Assembly (NCBI RefSeq): GCF_040640215.1
Contig: NZ_JBFABG010000003.1
Span: 620,001 to 684,000, forward strand
Reading direction: 5' to 3'
Source of the DNA: Actinosynnema sp040640215
GTDB lineage: Bacteria; Actinomycetota; Actinomycetes; Mycobacteriales; Pseudonocardiaceae
DNA: 64,000 nucleotides
In this document: positions 9,144-18,931 of the stretch, one piece after another
How the letters are laid out: each line of letters starts with the position of its first letter
How positions within the stretch are numbered: position 1 is the stretch's first letter
Position numbers and translations under genes: made by a program
The notes under the pieces: model-generated
What the model saw: only the letters and a program-made list of their open reading frames with translations
The model's database searches: none
What the model was told of the DNA's origin: nothing

Positions 9144-9463
9144 TCTCCACGCGCGGTGTGGAACTCCACCCGCACCGGCAACACCGCGGCCAACCGCTCA
9201 GCCAACCGCTCACCCCGCTCGTGCCACGCCGCCGTGGTCGCCTCGTCGGGGAAACCCGAGCTCTCTGGGTCGCTACGGTTGTACACGGCCTGGAACTCGT
9301 CGTCCCACATGTCGATTGCCCTCGCCAAGTCCGCAGGTGCACCGAACTCGGCCACGAGTCGCTCAGCAGAACAGTTGTCGGCGATCGCCTCGTCGGCGGT
9401 ACGGACCCAGAAGGGGAAGCACTCCCACTCCGGTGCCACTCGGACCGAGATCAGTCGGCTCAT
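9125..9463 (-). CDS. Immunity-like protein of polymorphic toxin operon
   Basis: 112 residues starting MSRLISVRVAPEWECFPFWV. The ATG at 9463 overlaps the toxin stop as ATGA and is preferred over the ATG at 9472. It is small, acidic and without signal peptide or membrane segment, and lies directly downstream of a toxin-like gene, the usual place for a cognate immunity protein. The C-terminus ends RGDRVFGG. Near-identical C-terminal ends appear as remnants in the two other boundary repeats (GHRVSGG near 11890, GHRVFGG at 22655), suggesting this gene was once present in several copies. Immunity function is inferred from position. Confidence 0.6.
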   Translation of the reverse strand: MSRLISVRVAPEWECFPFWVRTADEAIADNCSAERLVAEFGAPADLARAIDMWDDEFQAVYNRSDPESSGFPDEATTAAWHERGERLAERLAAVLPVRVEFHTARGDRVFGG

Positions 9464-10737
9464 TCTCCCCATCCTCGGTAGTTCGGATCCGCCTCTGCGC
9501 GCGGGTCACGTCGCGCGTCTTTGAACGGCGTGGTCGCACTGCGGATGTTGGCACCGACGATGAAGCCGTTGTCGCCCACCGACACCGTGATGTAGTGCGT
9601 CTGGCCACCGTACTGGACCTCGAAGATCGGCCTTCCGGGCGGCTTGCCCTGGCAGTAGCCCGTGTACTTGCCTTCGGTGGTAGCACGGTGCACCACCTCG
9701 GCGATCTCGTCCTCAGGGATCCCGGCAGCGGTGAACTCGTCCTTGTGCTTCATCACGTGCGCAAGGCCGGACTCCTTGTTAGTACGCTGATTAACCCCTC
9801 CCTCCTCCAGGAAAACGATCTTCCCGTTGGGATCCCTACTAATTTCGACGACCTTGTCCGGGGAGATTTTCACGCCGTTGTCCCGAGCTTCGTCGATAAG
9901 CTCCTGCTTCTCCCGCTCCCGGCGCTGCCGATCGACCTCGCGCGGATCCTTTTGCTGCGGGTCAGGATCCTTCCGCCGGAGCCGGTCGACCAACTCCTTG
10001 AGCTTGCGCCAGACCATGCGCAACACCTCGGCAAGCCCGTCGAGCCGTTTTGCCACGTTGGAAATGGTCTTGAGCAGCTTGCGCACCACGTCCACGATCT
10101 TGGCGGCGTACTTGGCAACCAGGCTGGTGGCCTGCATCGCCACCACTGGCGCAGCGGCACCACCCGTGACGAGAAGTTCCAGCCCCCAGACCACGAGCCT
10201 GCCGACCACGTCAGCGATCAAGTCCCGCACGAACTCCCGCACCGCCGCCACGATCTCACCCATGATCGTGACCACGGCACTTACACCGCTGCACACCCTC
10301 GACGCACCACGCAGCGCGTCGACCACTTCTCCGGCACGCGCCCGATACGCGTCACCTGCGGCACCGCGCCACCCGGCAGTGCAATCACGCGACGTGGTCT
10401 CCAGGCCACCGGCCGCTCGCTCGACGCCTTCACTGATGTTCTGCCAGGTCTGCGCGTAGGCGCGGATGACCGGCGGTGTCCCGGCCAGATCGTTCAGCAT
10501 GTCCTGCAACGGCTGGACGTGCTCGATCAACCACCCGACCCCGTAGGACGCCAGCGTCCCCACCGGGTCCATGTAGACACCGAGCGCTTCAAGCCCAGCA
10601 CCGACGATCCCCAGGCCCGCCTCGACCCAATCCCCGTCGTTGATCCCATCGAGCGCGGCCTGCCCCGCCTCCAACAGGCCGATCCCGGTGATCGCGGAGG
10701 TGTCGTCCTCCGGTTCCGCGACGAACGGGTTGTTCAC
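9460..10737 (-). CDS. WXG-type polymorphic toxin (type VII secreted)
   Basis: 425 residues, GTG start overlapping the upstream EspC-like gene by 4 bases. The N-terminal 150 residues resemble actinobacterial WXG100/LXG-like exported proteins, with GWRGAAGDAYRARA near residue 132. A long helical middle carries apolar segments (residues 165-215) and a basic linker. The C-terminal 110 residues (ESGLAHVMKHKDEFTAAGIP, GRPIFEVQYGGQTHYITVSV, NGFIVGANIRSA) look like a small alpha/beta nuclease-type toxin domain; the H-K-H and C-terminal VG-NGFIVGAN pattern recalls BECR-fold RNase toxins. Operon order EspC-like, toxin, immunity is typical. Activity is inferred, not shown. Confidence 0.65.
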   Translation of the reverse strand: MNNPFVAEPEDDTSAITGIGLLEAGQAALDGINDGDWVEAGLGIVGAGLEALGVYMDPVGTLASYGVGWLIEHVQPLQDMLNDLAGTPPVIRAYAQTWQNISEGVERAAGGLETTSRDCTAGWRGAAGDAYRARAGEVVDALRGASRVCSGVSAVVTIMGEIVAAVREFVRDLIADVVGRLVVWGLELLVTGGAAAPVVAMQATSLVAKYAAKIVDVVRKLLKTISNVAKRLDGLAEVLRMVWRKLKELVDRLRRKDPDPQQKDPREVDRQRREREKQELIDEARDNGVKISPDKVVEISRDPNGKIVFLEEGGVNQRTNKESGLAHVMKHKDEFTAAGIPEDEIAEVVHRATTEGKYTGYCQGKPPGRPIFEVQYGGQTHYITVSVGDNGFIVGANIRSATTPFKDARRDPRAEADPNYRGWGE

Positions 10738-11039
10738 CCGCCCCCCAACCGCTCGAACCGTTCGACGTTGTCACTCTCAACCTGTTCATATAGCTCGACG
10801 GTCGCCTTCAACGACTCGGCCATCGAGTCCAGCGCCTCCTTAGCTTGGGACAACGCGTCCACGCCCCACTTCTCCAGCGGGTCGAGCATCAGCGTGAACG
10901 GCTGGCACAGCACCCCGTACGCATCCGCAGACATCGACACCTGACGCGCCGCATCCAACGCCTGCCCCAACACGTCCCCCTGCCCCTGGACCTGCTCGGC
11001 GTGCTCTCGAACCTCATCGGGCACCACCTCGAACGCCAC
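10734..11039 (-). CDS. EspC-like (ESX-1 secretion-associated) protein
   Basis: 101 residues predicted to form a two-helix hairpin: VVPDEVREHAEQVQGQGDVL, then SADAYGVLCQPFTLMLDPLE, then LDSMAESLKATVELYEQVES. This length and pattern match the EspC/DUF2580 group, small helical partners of type VII-secreted effectors. As first gene of the toxin operon and coupled by a GTGA overlap, it probably forms a secretion heterodimer with the toxin's N-terminal domain. Confidence 0.7.
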   Translation of the reverse strand: MAFEVVPDEVREHAEQVQGQGDVLGQALDAARQVSMSADAYGVLCQPFTLMLDPLEKWGVDALSQAKEALDSMAESLKATVELYEQVESDNVERFERLGGG

Positions 11040-12055
11040 CCGAGCCTCCCCGTCCCGTCAGCGGTACGAACAGCAGCCTTTGTACGCGATAGACCCACGG
11101 ACGACCGTCAGATCGAGGAAATGCAACCCGATCAGTCGATCCGGCGTGCCACACATGCCGGACAGCTATTAACCGCCAGTTCCGCACTCATCGCAGGCAT
11201 GACCGATTGACGCTCAGAGCTTCCATCCTCACAGTTAAATAACGCGCCGTGAGTTTTCTTGATGACCTTGGCCGTTCTCTTCCTTGACAGGAGCAGATGA
11301 TTCCTACTCGCCACACGCCAAAGACCAAGCCCGACGCCATCGATTTCGACAAAGCAATCGCCACGTTCAGCCGCAAGGCGACCAATAAACTGCGGACCCC
11401 GACGGCTAAACCAAGGGCCTACGCGGCCCTCTCGAACACACGAAGTCCAAAACACCGAACGCTTCTTCTTGTTTGTTAAAATGATAGGCAAAGCGCGGCT
11501 GCCCAACCTGTCAGTCCACCTGGGCCACGCAGTGGACGTCAACGGCGCAGGCATCGGGTACGTCAAGCTGAGGAAGTCCAGTCACGACACACCGGAGAAT
11601 GGGTTTCCCCCAGCAAGCACGACCTCAGGCAGTGGGAAATGCTGCGTCTGAAGCAACGAACTGCGCCCAAACCACCAATGCAAACCAACTGCGACAAGTG
11701 CAGCCAACAAGCTGAACCTCACTCTGCCAGTGCTGTTCCACAAGCGCCCTGACCAGCGCAAACAGAGAACCAGCACGTCAGCCGGTACCGTTCACCGCCG
11801 TTTGAAGCCATCGGACGTCGTTCAGCTCTTCTGCCTGCTCCAGATTTGCTCCTCACACAGCGGTGTGAACGGCAGCAGGTCAACCGCCGGACACGCGATG
11901 TCCTCGCCTCATCGGCAGATGCGAAGGAGGGGACCGACGTCGTCCAGCAGCCGTTGTTCGAGCGACTGGACATCGCAGCCGGTTTCACCTTGCCGCAGCG
12001 TGACCGGTGGTATGGCCTCTGATCGATCCGGGCTTCGATCTGCGATGAACTGCGC
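11040..12055. other. Spacer with boundary repeat B; no convincing gene
   Basis: About 1 kb between the toxin operon and the Wadjet operon. The left part (11130-11570) is comparatively AT-rich and has no frame with actinomycete codon usage. The right part contains boundary repeat B. Between repeat B and the JetC stop (11908-12055) a minus-strand stretch with coding-like composition ends in a repeat-type C-terminus (HRVSGG-stop), likely the tail of a lost gene. Confidence 0.5.
11656..11907 (-). repeat. Boundary repeat, copy B
   Basis: Roughly 250 bases, about four-fifths identical by eye to copy C in the same orientation. Shared blocks include CCCTGACCAGCGCAAACAGA, CACGTCAGCCG, CGTTCACCGC, the 18-bp core CTGCTCCAGATTTGCTCC at 11835-11852, and ACACGCGATGTCCTCG. 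On the minus strand it begins at a C-terminal reading GHRVSGG-stop. With copy C it brackets the whole Wadjet operon as direct repeats. Confidence 0.8.
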
Positions 12056-15000
12056 TCAGTCGTCCTCCGCCTCTTCTTCGACCACCTCAGCGCCGTTCCA
12101 CACGAACCGGGCGGTGGTGACGGCGTCGTCGTCGCCACCGCTGATCAGCTGGTGGATCGCGATGCCGTCCAACTCGCGATAGGTGCACCACTCGTGGTCG
12201 GAGGTGAGGACCAGGTCGAGGTCCAACGCCGACAGCAGTTCGAACACCTGGCCGCGGTTGACGCTGTCGACGCCGACGAAGACCTCGTCCAGCAGGATGA
12301 CCCGCGGCGCTCCGGCAACGGCCTGGTAGTGGGCGGCCACGGCGGCGAACAGCGGCAGGTGCAGCGCGATCGCTTTCTCCCCACCCGACAGCGCACCGTG
12401 GATCTTCTTGGTCAAGGGCTGCCAGCCGGTCCCGTTCATGCGGTCGACCTTCACCACGAACCTGTGCCAGGCCGTGTAGTCGAACACCTGCCCCAGCTGC
12501 TGCTCCCAGTTGGTGGCCGTCTCGTCGCCCTTGGCCTGCTCGACCCGGTCTCGGAAGAACCGGTGCAGCGACTCGCGGTCCTCCTCGGTCAACCGCACCG
12601 GGTCCTTGAGCAGGAGGTCACGCGCCGCTTTCGTACCCGCTGGCAGCTCGGGCGAGACCTCCCACACCAACCGCACCGCCACCTTCGAGGCGGTGCGCAC
12701 GCGCTCCAAGCGGGCGTTCATGCCGTCGACCAGGTCGTGCGCCTGCCGTATCCGGGCGGCGAGGTGGCGGCGCGTGTCCCCCGTGAGGGTCCGGTCGAAC
12801 AGCTCGCGCTCCTGCGCGGTGATGTCCTCCCTGCTGCGTTCCGCTTCGGACCGCAGCAGGTCGAACAGCGCCGAAGCGCCGATCCTCACCCCGTCCACCA
12901 TCGCGGAGAAGACCTGGACGTCCTCGTCGGAGTCGAGTTCGAGGTCGGCCCGACCACCCAGCACCCCGCGTGAGGCGTGCACCTCCTCCGCCAACCGGTG
13001 TGCGGCGTCACCGAGGTTCTTCGGCGAGTGGGGCAGCGCCGGCCACACGGCGGCGATCGACCTCGCCGCGTCCAGCGCTGCCCGGACACCGCTCGACGCC
13101 GTCAGCACCTGCCTGAACGCGGCCAGGTCGTCCAGACCGCTGTCGGCGGGCAGGCTGCCGTCCGCCAAGTGCCGAAACCGCGCTGCGGCCTGGTCGCGCA
13201 CTTCGGTGGCGCGGTCGCGGTCACGCGCGTCGGTGGCCCGCTGGGCGGTGAGTTCTCCCAGGCGCACGGCCAGGGTGCCGATCTCATTCTGGTTGGCACG
13301 CGCCTCCCGCCTGACCAAGCCCAGCTGCTCGCGCAGCGCGGCGAGTTCGTCCAGCACCTGCCGGTAGTCGACGCCGATGGTGCCCTCTACGGCCTCCAGC
13401 TCGCTGTCGAGCCCGCGGACCACGGTTTCTGCGTCGTCCGCCTCGTCCTCCCCCTGTTCGGCGGCGAGCCGGGAGCGCTGGGCCTGCTCGGCGGTCCGGT
13501 CCGCTTCACGACGTGCCGTGAGCAGGGCGGCGTGCTCGTCGACCCAGGCGTCGGATGCGGTCCGGAAGGCGTCCAGGGCTGCCACGACGGCGGTGAGCGC
13601 ATTCCGCTCGGTGGGCAGGCCGTGTTCGGCTGCCGTCGTGGACAACGCGCGCAGGGCGCGGTCCACGCGCTGCTCGCTCTTCGCCAGGCCGTCCAGTGAC
13701 CGCCGAACCACGCCGTCGGCGCTGGAGACCGCCGAGTCGGCTCTGGTCAGGGCCTCCAGCGCCGCATTCGCATCGGCGTGGCCGGGCCGAGCGCGCCGGT
13801 CGGCCTCGACGTCGGACCTGCGTCCGGCCAGCGACCGCAAGGCGACCGCATGCGTCTCGATCAACTGTTCCGACGCGGCTATCCGCTCACGCAGTTCGGT
13901 CAACCGGCGCTGCCGGGCCCGTTGCCTGGCGAGCGCGCCGATGTGCGAGGCCTCGTCCTTGTGCCAAGTGCCGCGCAGGTTGCCCATGCGCCAACCACCG
14001 TCGGCTCCGATGGCGACCGGGTGTCCTCCGGGGAGAGCCTCCCCGTAGGCCACGCCACCGAGCAGGCGGGCGACGACGTCGGTGGCCACGGGCGCGTCGA
14101 CCTCGGGTACGAGGACGTCGGCGAGTGAGCGACCCAGCGCCGGCGGCACGGCACCGGGCACGGCGAACGTGTCGTGCCCGGCAACCGCGCCGTCGTGACC
14201 GACCCAGGCGTCCAGGAGCCCGGACGCCTGGAGCGCGGCCTCCACCGACGCGCGGACGTCGTCGGGCACCGCGTCGGCGAAGCGGACCAAGCGCCACAGC
14301 GGCGCGCCCACCATGGTTCCTCGGTCTGCGGTACGCGTGTGTGGCGGCCGAGGAGGCAGGTCCTCCTCGGTCAGCAGCCGCCGGACCTCGTCGCGCACGG
14401 CATCCCGATCGAGCTCGGCGGTCTCCAGCGCTGCCCCGACCAGGGTCTCTTCCCGCGTAATGGTGCCCAGCACGCGGCTCGCGGCCGAATCGACTTCGGT
14501 CAGCACGGCGGTTTCCGACGCCGCGAGGTCCGCCAGTGCCGCGGGGTCGGCGAAGGTCAGCTCGCGGCAGGCCGCCGCCCACGCCAGGATGGCGGCCCCG
14601 AGCTCCGCGAGCGCCGCCTCGCGCCGGTCGGCGATCTCGGCCCGCCGTTCGGTGACCTCCGCCAGGGCTTCCCGCGCCGCGTCGAGCGCCTGTTCCGCGT
14701 CCCGCCTGCTGTTGACCGCCACCTCGTGCTCGTTCAGGGCGGCGCGCACAACCTCGACCTGCTCGGCACGCGCCTGAACCGCGGCGCGCAGCAAAGCCCG
14801 CGACCGCGAGGGGTCGGCGAGGACGCGGGAGACCTCGGCGTGCACCGAGGCGAGACCGACACGGGTGGCTGCGGTCGAGGCACCGTCGGCCAGCGCTCCC
14901 GCGGTTGCGGCCCGTGCCTCCGCGTGCCGGGCAGCGGCGTCGGCCGCTTCCGCGTCGGTCCGGGCGACCTGGCGGTGGCGGGTCGCGTCGGCGCGCCTCT

Positions 15001-16114
15001 TCCCGGCGGCCGCACGAGCCTCGCGCACGCGGGTCCGCAGCCGGTCGAGCTGTTCACCCTTCCGGTACGCCTCGCTGCCGGTCAGGCCCTGGATGCGCCC
15101 TTCCGTCTCGACGATGCGCCGCTCCAGCAGCTCACCGCGTTCTTCGGCCTCTTGTTTGCGCTGCGCGGCGCGGCGATGCTCGTCCTCCGAGAGTTTCGCG
15201 GCGTCCGCGAGGTTGCCCAGCTCCGTGGTGGCGGAGATCAGCTTCGCCGCTGCGGCCCGCAGCACGCGCTGCGCGTACGCGCGTTGCCTGGTTTTGAGGT
15301 GCTGTGCGGCCTCCACCTCCGCGTCGAGGCGTTTGAGCTGTTCACGCTGCCGGTCCAAGCGCTCGAAGCCCTCCGCGAGGTCGCTGATCTCCGACTCGCC
15401 CAACGGCGGCAGCGCCTTGGACAGCAACGTGGACAGCAGACCGGGGTCGAGCCGCTGGGAGAGCTTCGGCGTGCGGAGTTGGAGCAGAGCCGTGATGAGC
15501 GCGTCGTAGCGCTGCTCGCTCAAGCCGGGGAACAGGGTCGAGCGCACGGCCGCCCGGTAGTCGGCCGCGTTCTGGTGGAGCGTGCCCCGGTCGCCGAGCG
15601 CGGCTTCCAGGGCCTTGGTGGTGAGGGGCGCGCTGTTCGGGTCGGTGAGGGTGAGGCCACCCGGCACGCCGATGCGCTGCCCGGTGGTGAAGTAGTCCGG
15701 GTGCACCGCGGTGGTGTGCCTGGTCGCGGCCAGCCGCGCGCCGCACGAGAACCACTTGTCCGACGAGCCGTCCGCACCGGGGAAGCGGAACTCCAGCCAC
15801 ACGTACCCGACTCTCGTGGTGCCGGTCGCCCCTTCCCCCATCAGGTTCCAGTGCATGGTGCGCTCGGACGTGCCGAACGTGGAGAGCCGGTTGGCGCGCA
15901 GGTTGGCGTCGAACAGGAACGGCAGGAGCAGTTCCAGCGCCTTCGACTTGCCGGTGCCGTTGGGGCCGCGCAGCAACAACCGTCCCTTGTGGAACCTGAA
16001 GACCTCGTCGTAGTAGCGCCACACGTTCAGGATCCCGGCGCGTTCGGGCACCCACCTGGCCACCGTCTCCGGCGCGGTGCCGCTCTCCGTGCGTGGCAGC
16101 TCGGTCACCGTCAT
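12056..16114 (-). CDS. jetC: Wadjet JetC, SMC-like ATPase (TIGR02680 family)
   Basis: 1352 residues from an ATG overlapping the JetB stop (ATGA); length is normal for the family. A Walker A GPNGTGKS lies near residue 50, after WRYYDEVFRFHKGRLLLR. Long coiled-coil arms follow, rich in Ala, Arg and Glu, from about 240 to 1150. The ABC signature ALSGGEKAIALHLPL is near 1240 and Walker B VILLDEVFVGVDSVNRGQ near 1270. In Wadjet systems JetC forms the SMC motor with JetA (kleisin) and JetB (KITE), extrudes DNA loops and lets JetD cut small circular DNA. All ATPase motifs are intact, so the motor is expected to work. It is the last gene of the operon, a position usually held by JetD. Confidence 0.92.
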   Translation of the reverse strand: MTVTELPRTESGTAPETVARWVPERAGILNVWRYYDEVFRFHKGRLLLRGPNGTGKSKALELLLPFLFDANLRANRLSTFGTSERTMHWNLMGEGATGTTRVGYVWLEFRFPGADGSSDKWFSCGARLAATRHTTAVHPDYFTTGQRIGVPGGLTLTDPNSAPLTTKALEAALGDRGTLHQNAADYRAAVRSTLFPGLSEQRYDALITALLQLRTPKLSQRLDPGLLSTLLSKALPPLGESEISDLAEGFERLDRQREQLKRLDAEVEAAQHLKTRQRAYAQRVLRAAAAKLISATTELGNLADAAKLSEDEHRRAAQRKQEAEERGELLERRIVETEGRIQGLTGSEAYRKGEQLDRLRTRVREARAAAGKRRADATRHRQVARTDAEAADAAARHAEARAATAGALADGASTAATRVGLASVHAEVSRVLADPSRSRALLRAAVQARAEQVEVVRAALNEHEVAVNSRRDAEQALDAAREALAEVTERRAEIADRREAALAELGAAILAWAAACRELTFADPAALADLAASETAVLTEVDSAASRVLGTITREETLVGAALETAELDRDAVRDEVRRLLTEEDLPPRPPHTRTADRGTMVGAPLWRLVRFADAVPDDVRASVEAALQASGLLDAWVGHDGAVAGHDTFAVPGAVPPALGRSLADVLVPEVDAPVATDVVARLLGGVAYGEALPGGHPVAIGADGGWRMGNLRGTWHKDEASHIGALARQRARQRRLTELRERIAASEQLIETHAVALRSLAGRRSDVEADRRARPGHADANAALEALTRADSAVSSADGVVRRSLDGLAKSEQRVDRALRALSTTAAEHGLPTERNALTAVVAALDAFRTASDAWVDEHAALLTARREADRTAEQAQRSRLAAEQGEDEADDAETVVRGLDSELEAVEGTIGVDYRQVLDELAALREQLGLVRREARANQNEIGTLAVRLGELTAQRATDARDRDRATEVRDQAAARFRHLADGSLPADSGLDDLAAFRQVLTASSGVRAALDAARSIAAVWPALPHSPKNLGDAAHRLAEEVHASRGVLGGRADLELDSDEDVQVFSAMVDGVRIGASALFDLLRSEAERSREDITAQERELFDRTLTGDTRRHLAARIRQAHDLVDGMNARLERVRTASKVAVRLVWEVSPELPAGTKAARDLLLKDPVRLTEEDRESLHRFFRDRVEQAKGDETATNWEQQLGQVFDYTAWHRFVVKVDRMNGTGWQPLTKKIHGALSGGEKAIALHLPLFAAVAAHYQAVAGAPRVILLDEVFVGVDSVNRGQVFELLSALDLDLVLTSDHEWCTYRELDGIAIHQLISGGDDDAVTTARFVWNGAEVVEEEAEDD

Positions 16115-17343
16115 GACTCGTCCTCGACGTCGTCGGCACTCGTTCGGGTCACCGCGTAGCGGGTGGCGGCGGGCCGGGCGCGCACGACACCGCTGTCGAG
16201 CCGGACGAGGCCGAACGCCCTGAGCACGTCCAGCGCGTCGGCGACCAGCCGCGTGGCACCGTCCTCGCCGCGGTAACCCTTGGCCCACTTGGGGAAGCGA
16301 CCGAGCAACGCGTCGGCCTCGGCGTGCAACTGCTCCACAGCGACCTGTCCGTCCCCCGCCGTGATCAGGTCGAGGAGCAGCAAGGCGGCGATCTTGGCGT
16401 TGCCGGAGTCGTCGGGGAAACGACTGTCCGTGGCCACGCCGTCCGGGTCGATCAACATGACGCCTTCGGCACGTTCCTCCACCAGCAACCCCGCTTGGTC
16501 GGCGGCCCGGCGCAGGAGCTGCCCGCCGGTCGGTGACTCCAGGTAGGCCAGTTCCGCGGGCGTCAGGCCGTCGCGGTGCACGACCGGGTCGTCGACCAGC
16601 TTGCGGAACACCGAGTGCCGCAGCCACAGGTTGCGCTGGACCTCGGACACCGGCTCGTCGGCATCGCCGTAACGCCGTTCGCGGGACAGCCGGGTCAGCA
16701 GCTCGGTGAAGCGCAGCGGCACCTCGTCGGCGGGGACCGCGACCTGCGACGCGCCGACCGGTGCCGCCAGCAGGCGCATGAGCAGCGTCGCGTCGACCCG
16801 GTAGAGGACTTTCGCGTCGGCGGAGCCCACGAACGACTCAGTGGCGCCATCCACCACTTCGACCGCGCCGACCGACTCCAGCAGTCGCAGCGCGTCGACG
16901 AACGCCATCCGCTCGGCGCGGCTGGACGTGTCGAACGGCGGCAGCACCGGGTCCACGGCCGACGCCTGGACGACGCGGTCCGCCAGCAACCCGACCGTGG
17001 TCACCGGCACCCCCAGCAGCTCGGCGGCCACCACGCACAGCAGGGTGTACCGGCGGCGGTCGAACGGTGCCCGCCCCGTGCGGTGCCGTCGCGCCGGGCG
17101 GGTGGGGTCGGTGGCGACCCGGACCTTGGCCAACCGCGCGTACCCCAGGCGGGGTTCGACGATCAGCGACCACCCGCAGTAGTAGTCGAACCACTTCTCG
17201 ACGGGTTCGCGCCGCCTGCGCACGAGGTCGAAGGCTTCCGGTGCGGCCCTGGCACCGATCAGCGGTGTCGCCAGCAGCAAGCGGATCGCCCGCGCGACCT
17301 CCTCGCGCTCCGCGATGACCAGCTGGTTCGCCAGGTTGCTCAT
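16111..17343 (-). CDS. jetB: Wadjet JetB, KITE-like subunit (DUF2398)
   Basis: 410 residues from ATG 17343, overlapping the JetA stop (ATGA) and the JetC start, so A, B and C are strictly coupled. The sequence begins MSNLANQLVIAEREEVARAI and contains VEKWFDYYCGWSLIV, RYTLLCVVAAELL and FPKWAKGYRGEDGATRLVAD blocks characteristic of TIGR02678/DUF2398. Several winged-helix units are expected. It bridges the kleisin and the SMC heads in the loop-extruding complex. Nothing appears truncated. Confidence 0.9.
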   Translation of the reverse strand: MSNLANQLVIAEREEVARAIRLLLATPLIGARAAPEAFDLVRRRREPVEKWFDYYCGWSLIVEPRLGYARLAKVRVATDPTRPARRHRTGRAPFDRRRYTLLCVVAAELLGVPVTTVGLLADRVVQASAVDPVLPPFDTSSRAERMAFVDALRLLESVGAVEVVDGATESFVGSADAKVLYRVDATLLMRLLAAPVGASQVAVPADEVPLRFTELLTRLSRERRYGDADEPVSEVQRNLWLRHSVFRKLVDDPVVHRDGLTPAELAYLESPTGGQLLRRAADQAGLLVEERAEGVMLIDPDGVATDSRFPDDSGNAKIAALLLLDLITAGDGQVAVEQLHAEADALLGRFPKWAKGYRGEDGATRLVADALDVLRAFGLVRLDSGVVRARPAATRYAVTRTSADDVEDES

Positions 17344-18902
17344 CCGGTCGCCACCCCTTCGGTCGCCCCCTGTTGCCGCCGTGCCGCGCGACCACCCGGC
17401 GTGCGGATCTCGACGTCGTAGTCCGGGCCGGTGAACACGCCGCGCGACGTCCTGAGCACCGCTTGCTCGCGGTGCGCCCCAGGCGGCCTCAGCAGGATCT
17501 CCACCCGCCCGTCGCCCGTGGTGGCCCGGTGGACGCCGTGCCGGTCCGGTGCCACGGCCAAAGCCCGCCCGAGCAGGTCGAGCAGCCGTCCGAGCACCTC
17601 GTGGTCCAACCGCCCGAACTGCGACAACCTCATGCCACCACCGGTGTCCAACCGGTCCCACGCGGCCTTCAGCGCGGCCCGCTCCGCACGAGCCGACTCG
17701 GCGCGCGCCGCCTTGACCGCGGCCACGTCGCGCACCCGCCCGGTGCGGGTGAACCGCTCGGTCCGCCCCGCGCTGCGCAGCAACGCCGACACCTCCACCG
17801 GTGGCGCGTCGGCCCACCGGGCGGACGACGCCACGAGTTCCGGGTCGGGGTGCGCGAGGTGCGCGTGCCGGGCCGAGCCGAGCCCGAAGGCGGTCGACCA
17901 CAGCAGGTGCAGGTCCTCCTCGGTCGGTGCGACCGCGAACCAGCGCGCCAGCTCGCGGAAATCGGCCGCCGCGCTGGTCGACCTGCGCCTGGACTCGGTG
18001 ATCCGGTCGAGCACCTGCAACAACGCGATGATCGCGCGCCTGGCGACCACGAACAGCTGTTGAACCCTGGGTGTGCCGCCGTCCACCGGCAGGAACCACG
18101 CACGCAGCCCTTCCCACCTGGCCCGGCGCAGCTCCAACCACGCGACCGCCGGATCACCACCCGAGGTGGGCGGGAGTTCGGCACCCGCCAGCGCGCGGTG
18201 GTGCAGGAGAGCCACTCCCCGTTCCTCGACCAACTCGACCCGGTTGGCGATCGCGTGCGCCCGCTGCTCCAGGTTCGTGGTGAACTCCTGGAGGTACGCC
18301 ACGGTCGCCGACTTGACCTCGCGGAACGTCTCCTGGTCGGCCCCCTCGGCGCGCAACAGGCGCTGCAACTCGCCGTTGAACTGCTTGGTGTTGCCCCGCA
18401 ACGCCTCCAGGTGCCCCTCCAGCTCGACCAGCGTGCCGAAGACCCGGCGATCCGGCACACCGGGATCACCCAGCTGCACGACCAGCTCACCGAGCCGGTC
18501 GGCGATCGCGTCGAGCACCGCCGTCTGGAGCGCGCCCGTCGAGGCCAGCACACCCATCGCGTGCACCACACCGGCGAGGGCTGCTTCACCGCGCTTGGTC
18601 AAGGAGTACTGGAGGTTGCGCCGCTCGTACTCGTCGGCGGTCCGGTAGTTCTCGGCGTGGTTCTGGGTGACGTCGAGCAGTCGCCAGTCGCGCAGGCTCC
18701 CCAGCGCTTCGGTCAGGTCCTTGTCGTCCAGCGGGTCGAGCCACCCCACCGAGCGGAGCCGCGCCCGCACGTCGTCCAGCCCGAGAGCGGTCTCCAACCG
18801 CTCGTTGGCCTCACCGAACGCGTGCAGGATCGCCACGTACAGCTCGGCCCGCTCGCCCGTGGTGAACCGGAACATCTCCGGCGGCACGCGCATGGCGTCC
18901 AA
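17340..18902 (-). CDS. jetA: Wadjet JetA, kleisin-like subunit (DUF2397)
   Basis: 520 residues from a TTG at 18902 placed 6 bases after GGAGGAGG; ATG 18893 is a close alternative. The protein begins with a PPEMFRFTTGERAELYVAIL block and has a central helical stretch (QRAHAIANRVELVEERGVAL) and a DFRELARWFAVAPTEEDLHL segment, matching TIGR02677/DUF2397. It is the kleisin-like component linking JetC heads. Separated from JetD by about 30 bases carrying its ribosome-binding site. Confidence 0.9.
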   Translation of the reverse strand: MDAMRVPPEMFRFTTGERAELYVAILHAFGEANERLETALGLDDVRARLRSVGWLDPLDDKDLTEALGSLRDWRLLDVTQNHAENYRTADEYERRNLQYSLTKRGEAALAGVVHAMGVLASTGALQTAVLDAIADRLGELVVQLGDPGVPDRRVFGTLVELEGHLEALRGNTKQFNGELQRLLRAEGADQETFREVKSATVAYLQEFTTNLEQRAHAIANRVELVEERGVALLHHRALAGAELPPTSGGDPAVAWLELRRARWEGLRAWFLPVDGGTPRVQQLFVVARRAIIALLQVLDRITESRRRSTSAAADFRELARWFAVAPTEEDLHLLWSTAFGLGSARHAHLAHPDPELVASSARWADAPPVEVSALLRSAGRTERFTRTGRVRDVAAVKAARAESARAERAALKAAWDRLDTGGGMRLSQFGRLDHEVLGRLLDLLGRALAVAPDRHGVHRATTGDGRVEILLRPPGAHREQAVLRTSRGVFTGPDYDVEIRTPGGRAARRQQGATEGVATG

Positions 18903-18931
18903 GAGCACCCTCCTCCCACCGGGCGAGCACG

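Noticed and set aside
9097..10944. Long plus-strand open frame opposite the toxin operon
   Set aside because: Translation is low-complexity and antisense to genes with clear motifs and overlaps.
11132..11566. Minus-strand gene in the spacer before the Wadjet operon
   Set aside because: Codon usage is not actinomycete-like, third positions are not GC-biased, and no ribosome site or motif is present.
14174..16159. Plus-strand open frame of over 600 codons opposite jetC
   Set aside because: Antisense shadow typical of high-GC coiled-coil genes; no protein motif.
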